From NCBI GenBank assembly GCA_964638155.1, contig CAZWYI010000059.1, forward strand, positions 1 to 5,892: DNA of 5,892 nt. Reading direction: 5' to 3'. Under the pieces are notes generated by a model. It was not told where the DNA came from, searched no databases, and saw nothing but the letters and a program-made list of their open reading frames with translations. Position numbers and translations under genes: made by a program. Numbering within the stretch: position 1 is the stretch's first letter; every line of letters begins with the position of its first letter. The DNA is from CAYZTD01 sp964638155. Its GTDB lineage: Archaea; Thermoplasmatota; E2; DHVEG-1. Shown piece by piece: positions 1 through 5,884 of this stretch.

Positions 1-10
1 AATGTGTTCT

Positions 11-26
11 AATTTAAAAAAGAAGC
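11..26 (-). terminator. T-rich tract, possible terminator
   Basis: Read on the minus strand, a run of six T preceded by GCTTC lies just beyond the stop codon of the 32-residue ORF. Archaeal transcription often ends at T-rich tracts without a strong hairpin, so this could stop leftward transcripts of the short ORF or read-through from scpB. No stable stem is visible, and T-runs are common in DNA this AT-rich. Confidence 0.3.
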
Positions 27-31
27 AGAAT

Positions 32-130
32 TTAGACTAAAGTGCGAAATTCAGGATTTAAACTTATTCCTAAAACAGAAGGTAATAACATAATAAATAA
101 AATGAAAATTATAGTAGATTTTTTTATCAT
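32..130 (-). CDS. possible short signal-peptide-like ORF, 32 aa
   Basis: ATG at 130-128 and TAA at 34-32 enclose 32 codons. The peptide has a classic signal-sequence plan: a basic start (MIKKST), a hydrophobic core of about 14 residues (IIFILFIMLLPSVL), a possible small-residue cleavage context (SVLG before IS), then only eleven further residues ending FRTLV. There is no lipobox cysteine. The other two frames also close immediately, so it is not an obvious frameshift of a longer gene within the window. TATA-like sequences lie 20 and 35 bases upstream; no good ribosome binding site is seen. It could be a small membrane peptide, the 5' remnant of a gene for a surface protein such as the adhesin-like proteins common in gut methanogens, or a chance ORF. 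It is not part of the condensin operon. Confidence 0.35.
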   Translation of the reverse strand: MIKKSTIIFILFIMLLPSVLGISLNPEFRTLV

Positions 131-140
131 ATTTTTAAAC

Positions 141-171
141 CAAATTTTATATAACTAATATTTTATATTAA
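141..171 (-). promoter_or_regulatory. TATA-like elements upstream of short ORF
   Basis: On the minus strand there are two box A-like sequences, TTATATAAAA at 154-145 and AATATAAAA at about 169-161. They are centred roughly 20 and 35 bases before the ATG at 130. The second would place a transcript start about 9 bases ahead of the ATG. In DNA of this composition TATA-like strings arise often by chance, so this is only weak support for the small ORF. Confidence 0.3.
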
Positions 172-210
172 TTTTACTCTGATAATGAGTCTGGAATTGT
201 AAAATATCTA

Positions 211-735
211 TTATTTTTTTACTTTATCTGCTACTTTTTTCATTAGAAATTCTCGAATTTCTTCAGGTTTTGTAGAATCGATTCCAAAATATTCTGGAAA
301 TTTTTTGGTAGTGGTAAGAATCTCAGTATTTCGATATGGTTTTGCATAAATTAGTTTCATTCTAGAAAGTTCATCTACATGATCATATGCTTTTTGACCT
401 ATCATACGACGTAGATTAGACTGTTTTATTGGTTGATGAAAAGCAATTAAGGTAAGTGTTTTTAATAGATTTGTATCAATCTCTGGGTCTGATATTTTTA
501 TTGTTTTTTCTGTAAATTTTTCTTTTAACTGCATTATATATTTATTTCCTGCTTTTACAATCTCCATTGAAGTATCGTTTTTTCTCTCTATATTATAATT
601 TTTTATCAGATCATCAATTGTTTTTTTTATTTTTGTTCTACCTAAACCTGTTGCATCTTTGATTTCGTTTATACTTACTGGTTTTGTTGCAGAAAAAAGA
701 ACTGATTCCACAAGGCGCTTATCTTTAACACCCAT
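211..735 (-). CDS. scpB: segregation and condensation protein B (ScpB)
   Basis: ScpB is the winged-helix partner of the kleisin ScpA in the Smc-ScpAB condensin, which organises and segregates the chromosome; it binds the central part of ScpA as a dimer. From the ATG at 735 the product is 174 residues, close to the usual ScpB length. Residues about 5-75 form the first winged helix (LVESVLFSATKPVSINEI, then a GLGRTKIKKTIDDL helix). Residues about 88-155 form the second, with the family hallmark LIAFHQPI at 96-103 and TTTKKFPEYFGI at 141-152 near the end. The C-terminal tail is lysine-rich. The start is set by GAGGT at 748-744, eight bases before this ATG; an in-frame TTG at 750 overlaps that ribosome binding site and is unlikely to be used. 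The gene follows scpA by 27 bases and is the last of the operon. The family call is confident; the start is well supported but not proven. Confidence 0.93.
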   Translation of the reverse strand: MGVKDKRLVESVLFSATKPVSINEIKDATGLGRTKIKKTIDDLIKNYNIERKNDTSMEIVKAGNKYIMQLKEKFTEKTIKISDPEIDTNLLKTLTLIAFHQPIKQSNLRRMIGQKAYDHVDELSRMKLIYAKPYRNTEILTTTKKFPEYFGIDSTKPEEIREFLMKKVADKVKK

Positions 736-743
736 TTTTTTAT

Positions 744-748
744 ACCTC
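744..748 (-). promoter_or_regulatory. ribosome binding site of scpB
   Basis: GAGGT on the minus strand, complementary to the 3' end of 16S rRNA, with eight bases to the ATG at 735. Scan of the gap between scpA and scpB shows no other such site. It decides the scpB start: the longer reading from TTG at 750 would begin within the site itself. Confidence 0.75.
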
Positions 749-762
749 AAATAAATATTTTT

Positions 763-1635
763 TTAACTATAACCTTTGTTTTTGATATATATTTTTCCAT
801 AGGGAAATTTTTTCTGATAAACAGTTATTTTATTATCATATGCTAAAAATAACACTGACATAAAAAGTTTGATTATTTCCTCTCTATTTTTGTTTTTACA
901 TAAATCTGATAAAACCATTGTTTTTTTAGAAATATTTTTTATTTTATCCCAAGTGTCTTTTATATCTTTTTCTAAATGGTCTTCATGTGCTGTTCCATTC
1001 ATTCTTTTTCTAGCAAGTCTGTCTAGTCTTTTTCTTTCTTCTTTTCTTTGTTTTTCAATTAGTTTGAATTCCTCTGCTTCTTTTTTAGCTTGATCAAAAG
1101 CATCAAGCAGTTCCATCAAGGTTACTTTTCTTTTAGCGTTTCTTCTAGTTGGTTTTTCAATAGGGGGCTCAGGCATTTTCATAACTAGATTAGTATAAGA
1201 ATAAGAATCATCCTCAGTGAACCACATCTCTTGAGGGATATCCCCCCAGTCAAGTGGCTCGTAGGTTTCTTTTTTTTCTTCCATGTTGAAAACTAAATTT
1301 GCACTCTGTAGTTTTAATACTTTCCAGGCAAGTAGAATAATACGTCCCGCTGTAACTAGATCTATTTTTTCTTCTTTTGCTCTTTTCAAATACATTGTAC
1401 TAAAATTTACTAAATCAATATCCCATGGGTCAAGATGCTGTTTTGTTACAAGTTCAAATGCTATAGCAATTGATCTATCAAAAGGATCCTCAATTGATAT
1501 ATGCTCTCCTTCATTTGTTTTCTGAAGCATTGTGACATAATAATTAATCTTTTTTGAATCATCTTTTTCATCGATTAATGATTTATGAAAAAGTAAGTGA
1601 TTTATCACTTCGTTATCAATTTTAACCTGCTGCAA
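763..1635 (-). CDS. scpA: segregation and condensation protein A (ScpA), kleisin
   Basis: ScpA is the kleisin subunit that joins the two Smc heads, N terminus to the neck of one and C terminus to the cap of the other, and carries ScpB. The 290-residue product has the N-terminal kleisin domain at about 48-116, with FELVTKQHLDPWDIDLV (60-76), a YLKRAKEEKIDL helix and the ILLAWKVLKLQSANL helix (100-114). An acidic and proline-containing linker follows (117-165), then a highly charged K/E/R helix (183-212). The C-terminal winged helix (about 238-286) contains LSDLCKNKNREEIIKLFMSVLFLA and ends in the basic IYIKNKGYS. The start is TTG at 1635, placed eight bases after a strong GGAGG inside the end of smc; no in-frame ATG is better placed. 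The 14-base overlap with smc suggests translational coupling. Family assignment is confident from motifs and gene order. Confidence 0.93.
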   Translation of the reverse strand: MQQVKIDNEVINHLLFHKSLIDEKDDSKKINYYVTMLQKTNEGEHISIEDPFDRSIAIAFELVTKQHLDPWDIDLVNFSTMYLKRAKEEKIDLVTAGRIILLAWKVLKLQSANLVFNMEEKKETYEPLDWGDIPQEMWFTEDDSYSYTNLVMKMPEPPIEKPTRRNAKRKVTLMELLDAFDQAKKEAEEFKLIEKQRKEERKRLDRLARKRMNGTAHEDHLEKDIKDTWDKIKNISKKTMVLSDLCKNKNREEIIKLFMSVLFLAYDNKITVYQKKFPYGKIYIKNKGYS

Positions 1636-4600
1636 CCATCTTTCCTCCTTCAGTTTTTATTTCTCCTTTGGGGCCTACCGCACTTGGATCTAAATTTCCA
1701 ATCATATCTGAAACACCTGTATCACGCATTGTAACACCATATACATGGTTTGCCTCTTTTAATGCTATTTTTCTAAGCGAGACCATTATAAATTGAGAAT
1801 CTTGAGCTCTTTTTTTTACCATACGGCTGACTGTTTCTGCATTGATTCCATCAAGAAACATGTCTACTTCATCAAGTACATAAAATGGACTTGGATCATA
1901 TCTTTGGATTGCAAAAATAAAAGCAAGAGATGCTATACTTTTTTCTCCGCCGGATAAAGCTGAGAGAAGTAACACCTTTTTACCACGTGGCCGTGCTTTA
2001 ATAGTGAGACCACTTTCAAAAAGATTTTCTTCGTCTTCCAGTTTTAATTCAGCTTCTCCTCCTTCTGAAAGCTGACCGTAGATTTCTTTTAAGTTTTTAT
2101 TAACAGCATCATATACTTCAAAAAAACGTTCTTTCTTTTTATCAGTTATATTATTTACTAGTTTTTGTAGGTTCTTTTTTTGTTCTTTTAGGTGTTTTAC
2201 ATCTTCATCAAGTTTTTTCTTTCTTTCACTTTGATGCTCATATTCTTCTAAAGCACGCATATTTACTGGTTCAAGTTCACGCATATTTTCTTCAGTAGCA
2301 TTCATTGAATCTTTAAGTGATTCAACATTTGGAAGTTTTAATTCATCAGAAATTTTCGCATCATATAACTTAATTTCTTGATTTAATTCTTTTATTGTTG
2401 CATCGAGTGTGGGAAGTCTATATTTAGCACGTGAAATGAGATCATAATATGATTCAATACGTGTGTTTAACTTATCTATATCATTTTCAATTTTTACTGT
2501 TTCTTTATATATTTCATCTCTATTTTCTGTTAAATCTTTTATTTTTCCAGTCATCTTTTCTTCTACTTTCATTAGAGCATTTAGTTTATCTCGTAGTTTA
2601 CTTCTCTCTTCTTTTAATTCTTCAACATTATTCTGATGCTCTTCTGTTTGACTTGTTTCATTTTGTATTTTTTCTTCAATTTCATTTTTTCTTTCTATAA
2701 GTAGCTCTATTTTTTTATCAAATGTGTCTTTTTCACTTTTGAGGTTTCTTATGTCGTTGGCTAATTCTGTAACTTCTGATTCTAGAGTTCTTGTTTTTTG
2801 TGCAAATTCCTTTTTTGTTCCTTTCAAAAGAAGTTTTCCTTTTTCTTCTTTTATTTTATCAAGTTCTTCAAGTCTAATTTTATATTCTTTTATTTTTTCA
2901 AGAATTTCATTTTTCTTTTCTGTTAAATCTAGTTTTTCTTTGTTTTTTTCTTCTATTTCTTTAGTTATAACTTCTACTTTTTTACTAAATTCTTTTTTTC
3001 TTATTTCTTGATCTTTGATATTTGTATCATCTACTTTTGTCCTAATTTCACCTAAATTGTTTTCTATTTCTTTTATTTCTTTTCTAATATCTGCTATTTC
3101 TTCAGATATTTTATCCTGGTGAGACATAGCTTGATATAGTTCTTCAGATATTTTTTCAAGTTTTGATCTATCTGTTTTTGTAAAACTCAATCGTGACTTG
3201 GAAACACTTCCACCAACCATTGCACCACATGACTCAACTAAACTTCCTTTTAGATCAACAAGTCTAACTCCACCCATAAGTCTTCTAGCATCATCAAGTG
3301 TTTCAACTACAACAGTATCTCTAAATACATGCCAAAACGCAGAGTGGTATTTTTCATCAAATTTCACTAAATCAATTGCAAAACCATGTGCTCGCTCGTC
3401 TTTTACTGCAAGAAGAGGTTTACCACGGGGTTTACCAGTTATCATCTTATTTAATGGTAGAAATGTAGCACGTCCCAGTTTTTGTTTTTGTAAAAATCTG
3501 ATTGCATCAGCTGCATCTTTATCGTTTTTTACAACAACTGACTGCATTCTTCCACCAGCAGCAACTTCTACAGCTGTTTTGTATGTTTCATCAACCTTTG
3601 CTAGTTCAGCAATGGTTCCAATAATCCCATTTAATTGACCAGTATTTCTTGCTTTTAAAATAGTGTTAACTGCATGATTGTATCTTCCTTGGACTGATTC
3701 AGCTGCGTCTAGTTCTGCCTGGAGTTTTGATTGCTCTCTTTGAAGCCTTCTTATAGCATTTTCTAGATCTGTTAATTCTTCTGATAATTCTGCTTCTTTT
3801 TTCTTTTTTTCAAATAAATTTTTTTCAAGATTATTTTTTTCTTTATTTTTATTTTTTCCTTCTTTTTTGTTTTCTTCAAGCTGCCAGTTTATATCTTTTA
3901 TTTCAAATTCATATGTTTGTTTTGTTTCTTCCATTTCTGAGATTTGTGTTTCAAGGCTCTCTATTTTATCTGTGAATCTATTTCTTTTAAGTTTTAATTC
4001 ATGTATCTCAGTGTTTTTTTCGTTGTACTCTTCACGCATTTTTGCTAGGTCATGGGCTAGATCCATTGATTTATCATCAGATTGAGCGATATCTTCTTTT
4101 AACTCTTTTAAAACCTTTTCTTTTTCTTCTAAAATTTGTTTTTTTTCTTTTATTTTTTCTTCTAATTCTTTTTGTTTTTCAGAGTGTTCATTTAATTCAT
4201 TTGTAAAATTTTCAAGGTTTTCTTTAAACTTATTTTTTTCATCCTGAAAATCTCTTATTTCTTGATTAGAATAATTAATTCTCTCCTCAATTTTTATTTC
4301 TTCTTCTCTAATTTTTTCTATTTTTTCTTTTAGTTCTTTTACTTCGTCTCCACCAACATCTGCTATTTTTTCTTCGACTTCTTCTAAGATTTTTTGTTTT
4401 TCAGAATATTCTTTTTTAAGGTTTCTTGATTTTTCATCTATTTTTTCTTTTTCTTTTTCGTAGGACTCTATTTGTTTGTTTATTTCAGAAATCTGCTCTT
4501 CTACATCTTGTTTCTTTTTAAGTGCGATTTTTGTTTTTATTTCGTATAATTTTTCTTTTAGTTCCTGGTACCTATATGCTTCATCTCTATCGTTTTTTAG

Positions 4601-5239
4601 TTGTCTAATCTGAGAGTTTATTTCATTTAATATTATTTTAATCCTATCGAGATTTTCATCAACCTCGACTCTTTCTTTTTCTGCTTTTTTTATATCATTA
4701 TCAAAATTACTTATTCCTGCTATACCATCAATTATTCTTCTTCTATCAACATTACCCATCTCTATTAGACTTGTAACATCTCCTTGTTTTACAATATTAT
4801 ATCCATCGCCAGACATCCTTGCATGATTTAGTATTTTTTCAAAATCAGAAAAGGTGGCACTTTTTCCATTGACATAAAATTTACTATAATAGTTTTCAGG
4901 ATTATCTTTTAAGGGTGCTCTTTTTATCATTCTTGTAAGAACCACTTCATTATCATCAACAGGCATTTTCCTTTTTTTATTATCAAAAACTAATGATACC
5001 TTACAATTTTTCGCAGGATTTTTACGTTTTTTACCTCCGTTAAATATTAGATCAGTTAATCTTCCTGCACGCATAACTTTACTACTTTTAGGGCCTAATA
5101 CAAAAAGTATTGCATCAGCAATATTACTTTTCCCTGAGCCATTTGGCCCTGTTATTGCTGTAAAACCAGGAAAAAAAGGGACAGTTAATTTTTTTCCAAA
5201 AGATTTAAAATTTTCCATTCTTACTTCTTTTAAATACAG
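1622..5239 (-). CDS. smc: chromosome segregation ATPase Smc (condensin core)
   Basis: Smc is the dimeric ABC-type ATPase of prokaryotic condensin, which uses ATP to compact DNA and help sister chromosomes separate. Numbered from the ATG at 5218 (1198 aa): Walker A GPNGSGKS at 24-31; Q-loop in NIVKQGDV with Q145; first coiled coil about 175-520, K/E-rich, with a break at DVGGDE (287-292) and a KEGKNKNKEKNN interruption (452-463); hinge about 525-675, with LNGIIGTIAEL, GGRMQSVVV, GRATFLPL and GAMVGGSVSK; returning coil about 680-1035; C-terminal head with signature LSGGEKS (1088-1094), Walker B FYVLDEVD (1112-1119, D1116 and catalytic E1117) and D-loop region. All catalytic motifs are intact. 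The open frame continues seven codons upstream, CTG-Y-L-K-E-V-R, restoring the first beta strand typical of the family, and a 7-of-9 match to the ribosome binding consensus lies five bases before that CTG; I therefore extend to 5239 (1205 aa). The last 14 bases overlap scpA. The gene call is near certain, the start less so. Confidence 0.96.
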   Translation of the reverse strand: MYLKEVRMENFKSFGKKLTVPFFPGFTAITGPNGSGKSNIADAILFVLGPKSSKVMRAGRLTDLIFNGGKKRKNPAKNCKVSLVFDNKKRKMPVDDNEVVLTRMIKRAPLKDNPENYYSKFYVNGKSATFSDFEKILNHARMSGDGYNIVKQGDVTSLIEMGNVDRRRIIDGIAGISNFDNDIKKAEKERVEVDENLDRIKIILNEINSQIRQLKNDRDEAYRYQELKEKLYEIKTKIALKKKQDVEEQISEINKQIESYEKEKEKIDEKSRNLKKEYSEKQKILEEVEEKIADVGGDEVKELKEKIEKIREEEIKIEERINYSNQEIRDFQDEKNKFKENLENFTNELNEHSEKQKELEEKIKEKKQILEEKEKVLKELKEDIAQSDDKSMDLAHDLAKMREEYNEKNTEIHELKLKRNRFTDKIESLETQISEMEETKQTYEFEIKDINWQLEENKKEGKNKNKEKNNLEKNLFEKKKKEAELSEELTDLENAIRRLQREQSKLQAELDAAESVQGRYNHAVNTILKARNTGQLNGIIGTIAELAKVDETYKTAVEVAAGGRMQSVVVKNDKDAADAIRFLQKQKLGRATFLPLNKMITGKPRGKPLLAVKDERAHGFAIDLVKFDEKYHSAFWHVFRDTVVVETLDDARRLMGGVRLVDLKGSLVESCGAMVGGSVSKSRLSFTKTDRSKLEKISEELYQAMSHQDKISEEIADIRKEIKEIENNLGEIRTKVDDTNIKDQEIRKKEFSKKVEVITKEIEEKNKEKLDLTEKKNEILEKIKEYKIRLEELDKIKEEKGKLLLKGTKKEFAQKTRTLESEVTELANDIRNLKSEKDTFDKKIELLIERKNEIEEKIQNETSQTEEHQNNVEELKEERSKLRDKLNALMKVEEKMTGKIKDLTENRDEIYKETVKIENDIDKLNTRIESYYDLISRAKYRLPTLDATIKELNQEIKLYDAKISDELKLPNVESLKDSMNATEENMRELEPVNMRALEEYEHQSERKKKLDEDVKHLKEQKKNLQKLVNNITDKKKERFFEVYDAVNKNLKEIYGQLSEGGEAELKLEDEENLFESGLTIKARPRGKKVLLLSALSGGEKSIASLAFIFAIQRYDPSPFYVLDEVDMFLDGINAETVSRMVKKRAQDSQFIMVSLRKIALKEANHVYGVTMRDTGVSDMIGNLDPSAVGPKGEIKTEGGKMVAAG
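1644..1650 (-). promoter_or_regulatory. ribosome binding site of scpA, inside smc
   Basis: AAGGAGG on the minus strand, the strongest ribosome binding site in the window, lies within the smc codons for E-G-G-K near the Smc C terminus. Eight bases separate it from the TTG at 1635, the same spacing as at scpB. An ATG at 1639-1637 is nearer but is in the smc frame and would encode only MVAAG before the smc stop, so the TTG is the likely target. Confidence 0.8.
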
Positions 5240-5244
5240 AACTC

Positions 5245-5253
5245 ATCCCATCC
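5245..5253 (-). promoter_or_regulatory. likely ribosome binding site of smc
   Basis: GGATGGGAT on the minus strand matches GGAGGTGAT, the complement of the 16S rRNA 3' end, at 7 of 9 positions. It ends five bases before the CTG at 5239. Its distance from the ATG at 5218 is 26 bases, too far for normal initiation there. The sequence directly before the ATG (AGAAGTAAG) matches the consensus poorly. This site is the main argument for the CTG start. Confidence 0.5.
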
Positions 5254-5295
5254 TATTTATATTACACTTCTAACATTATTCCAAAGCCTTTACTG

Positions 5296-5308
5296 ATCTG
5301 TGCATCCC
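5296..5308 (-). repeat. 13-bp leader element, copy 1 (smc leader)
   Basis: GGGATGCACAGAT on the minus strand. It matches GGAATGCACAGAT at 5664-5652 in 12 of 13 positions. In the other copy the final AT begins the start codon of the 80-residue gene; here the next base is C, so no start codon is formed. Both copies sit about 30-36 bases downstream of a TATA box. It may be a shared initiator, a regulatory site, or a trace of duplication of a promoter region. Confidence 0.5.
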
Positions 5309-5350
5309 TTCTTATTTTTGTATCAGATATCAGTATATAAAATTTTTTAG
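5302..5350 (-). promoter_or_regulatory. archaeal promoter of smc-scpA-scpB
   Basis: On the minus strand an A-rich BRE-like stretch (AAAAAA, 5349-5344) runs directly into TTTATATA (5341-5334), a close match to the methanogen box A. A transcript start about 25-33 bases downstream falls near 5312-5303, giving a leader of roughly 65-75 bases. An ATGC at 5305-5302 resembles the archaeal initiator (box B) but lies slightly far from box A. TATCAG occurs twice (as read on the plus strand, 5321-5326 and 5328-5333), just downstream of box A. A second weaker TATA-like string (AATATAAATA, 5263-5254) lies within the leader. Confidence 0.6.
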
Positions 5351-5410
5351 TTTTATTTATATTTAATAGATTGAATTTTGAATATTTTCTTTTTTAGAGC
5401 TCAGTATAAT

Positions 5411-5653
5411 TTATACTTTCAATGTAGATTTGATATTTTCGTTTGTACTATTATTTTCGTCCATATCTGCAATTAGTGCATCTACTTTTTCTGCTACTTC
5501 CATGTGTAAATCTACAAATGTATCGTTTCTAACATTTACATTTGTAGTAGATGTTACAACTTCTGCCTCTTTCCATGGTGTAGCATTAAATTTTATGTTT
5601 TTTTCTTTTATACTACTGAGTGCCTCTATTATATTTATAAAGGGGTTTTCCAT
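5411..5653 (-). CDS. small conserved-looking protein of unknown function, 80 aa
   Basis: I do not recognise this family. The product is soluble, mildly acidic and without signal peptide or membrane segment. An N-terminal helix (NPFINIIEALSSIKEKNIKF, 3-22) is followed by TPWKEAEVV (25-33), a threonine/asparagine/valine-rich part (34-46), an amphipathic helix (FVDLHMEVAEKVDALIADMD, 46-65) and a polar tail. The helix-strand-helix pattern and lack of low-complexity sequence look like a genuine protein rather than a shadow; the opposite strand reads as serine/phenylalanine-rich sequence. ATG at 5653 is preceded by GGA with eight bases spacing, a weak ribosome binding site, and by TATA-like boxes. 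The gene is on the same strand as smc, 171 bases upstream, with no clear terminator between them, so read-through into the operon is possible. A role with condensin is only a suggestion from position. Confidence 0.7.
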   Translation of the reverse strand: MENPFINIIEALSSIKEKNIKFNATPWKEAEVVTSTTNVNVRNDTFVDLHMEVAEKVDALIADMDENNSTNENIKSTLKV

Positions 5654-5664
5654 CTGTGCATTCC
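5652..5664 (-). repeat. 13-bp leader element, copy 2 (small gene)
   Basis: GGAATGCACAGAT on the minus strand, ending with the first two bases of the ATG of the 80-residue gene. It pairs with the copy at 5308-5296 ahead of smc (one mismatch). ATGC within it is a good archaeal initiator, about 28 bases from the centre of the TTTATAAG box at 5691-5684. Confidence 0.5.
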
Positions 5665-5703
5665 GTATAAAAATATTTTTCTTCTTATAAATAGTTTATA
5701 TGC
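5658..5703 (-). promoter_or_regulatory. promoter region of the 80-aa gene
   Basis: Two box A candidates lie on the minus strand: TTTATAAG (5691-5684) and GCATATAAAC (5703-5694). With the first, transcription would start at the ATGC near 5660, leaving a leader of only about six bases, that is a nearly leaderless mRNA. With the second, the start would fall near 5672 and the weak GGA before the ATG would lie in the leader. The plus strand here also reads TTTATATGC, so divergent initiation cannot be excluded. Confidence 0.5.
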
Positions 5704-5859
5704 AACTGTATAATGCAAAAAGTTATGTATGTGAATATGTAGGTTTAATCTTAAGTTTTGATAATTTCTGTAAAATCTATAAAATTAGTGTTTATGATGT
5801 TGTTTTTGTGAAAAATGTTACAAATGAAACCTACTAGGGCTTCATCCCGAAATAAATAA

Positions 5860-5884
5860 TTAACAGACAAATATTGTCTGTTAA
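5860..5884. repeat. perfect 11-bp inverted repeat, operator or terminator
   Basis: Arms TTAACAGACAA (5860-5870) and TTGTCTGTTAA (5874-5884) are exactly complementary around the three-base centre ATA. As DNA this is a 25-bp palindrome suited to a dimeric regulator. As RNA read leftward it is a hairpin followed by a T-rich stretch (TTATTTATTT), which would suit a terminator for a minus-strand gene lying beyond the window. A further short complementary pair, CATCC (5843-5847) and GGATG (5888-5892), flanks it. No gene beside it can be identified within the window. Confidence 0.6.

Noticed and set aside
179..193. ACTC/GAGT stem downstream of scpB as an operon terminator
   Set aside because: Only four base pairs with a seven-base loop and no T-run follows.
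869..4085. Several plus-strand open frames of 72-146 codons opposite scpA and smc
   Set aside because: They are Ser/Phe/Leu-rich, lie wholly antisense to well-identified genes, and reflect the purine-rich Lys/Glu coding of the other strand.
5430..5690. Plus-strand 86-codon frame opposite the 80-aa gene, with a signal-like start (MIFSFVLLFSSISAIS)
   Set aside because: Its Ser/Phe-rich composition matches the other antisense shadows, whereas the minus-strand frame has a balanced protein-like composition, a promoter and an operon neighbour.
5704..5859. Possible small RNA or short ORFs right of the 80-aa gene, including an ATGATG resembling a C box at 5794-5799
   Set aside because: No D box (CTGA) at the needed distance, no stable fold seen, and the open frames are about 10 codons; I see nothing supportable here.
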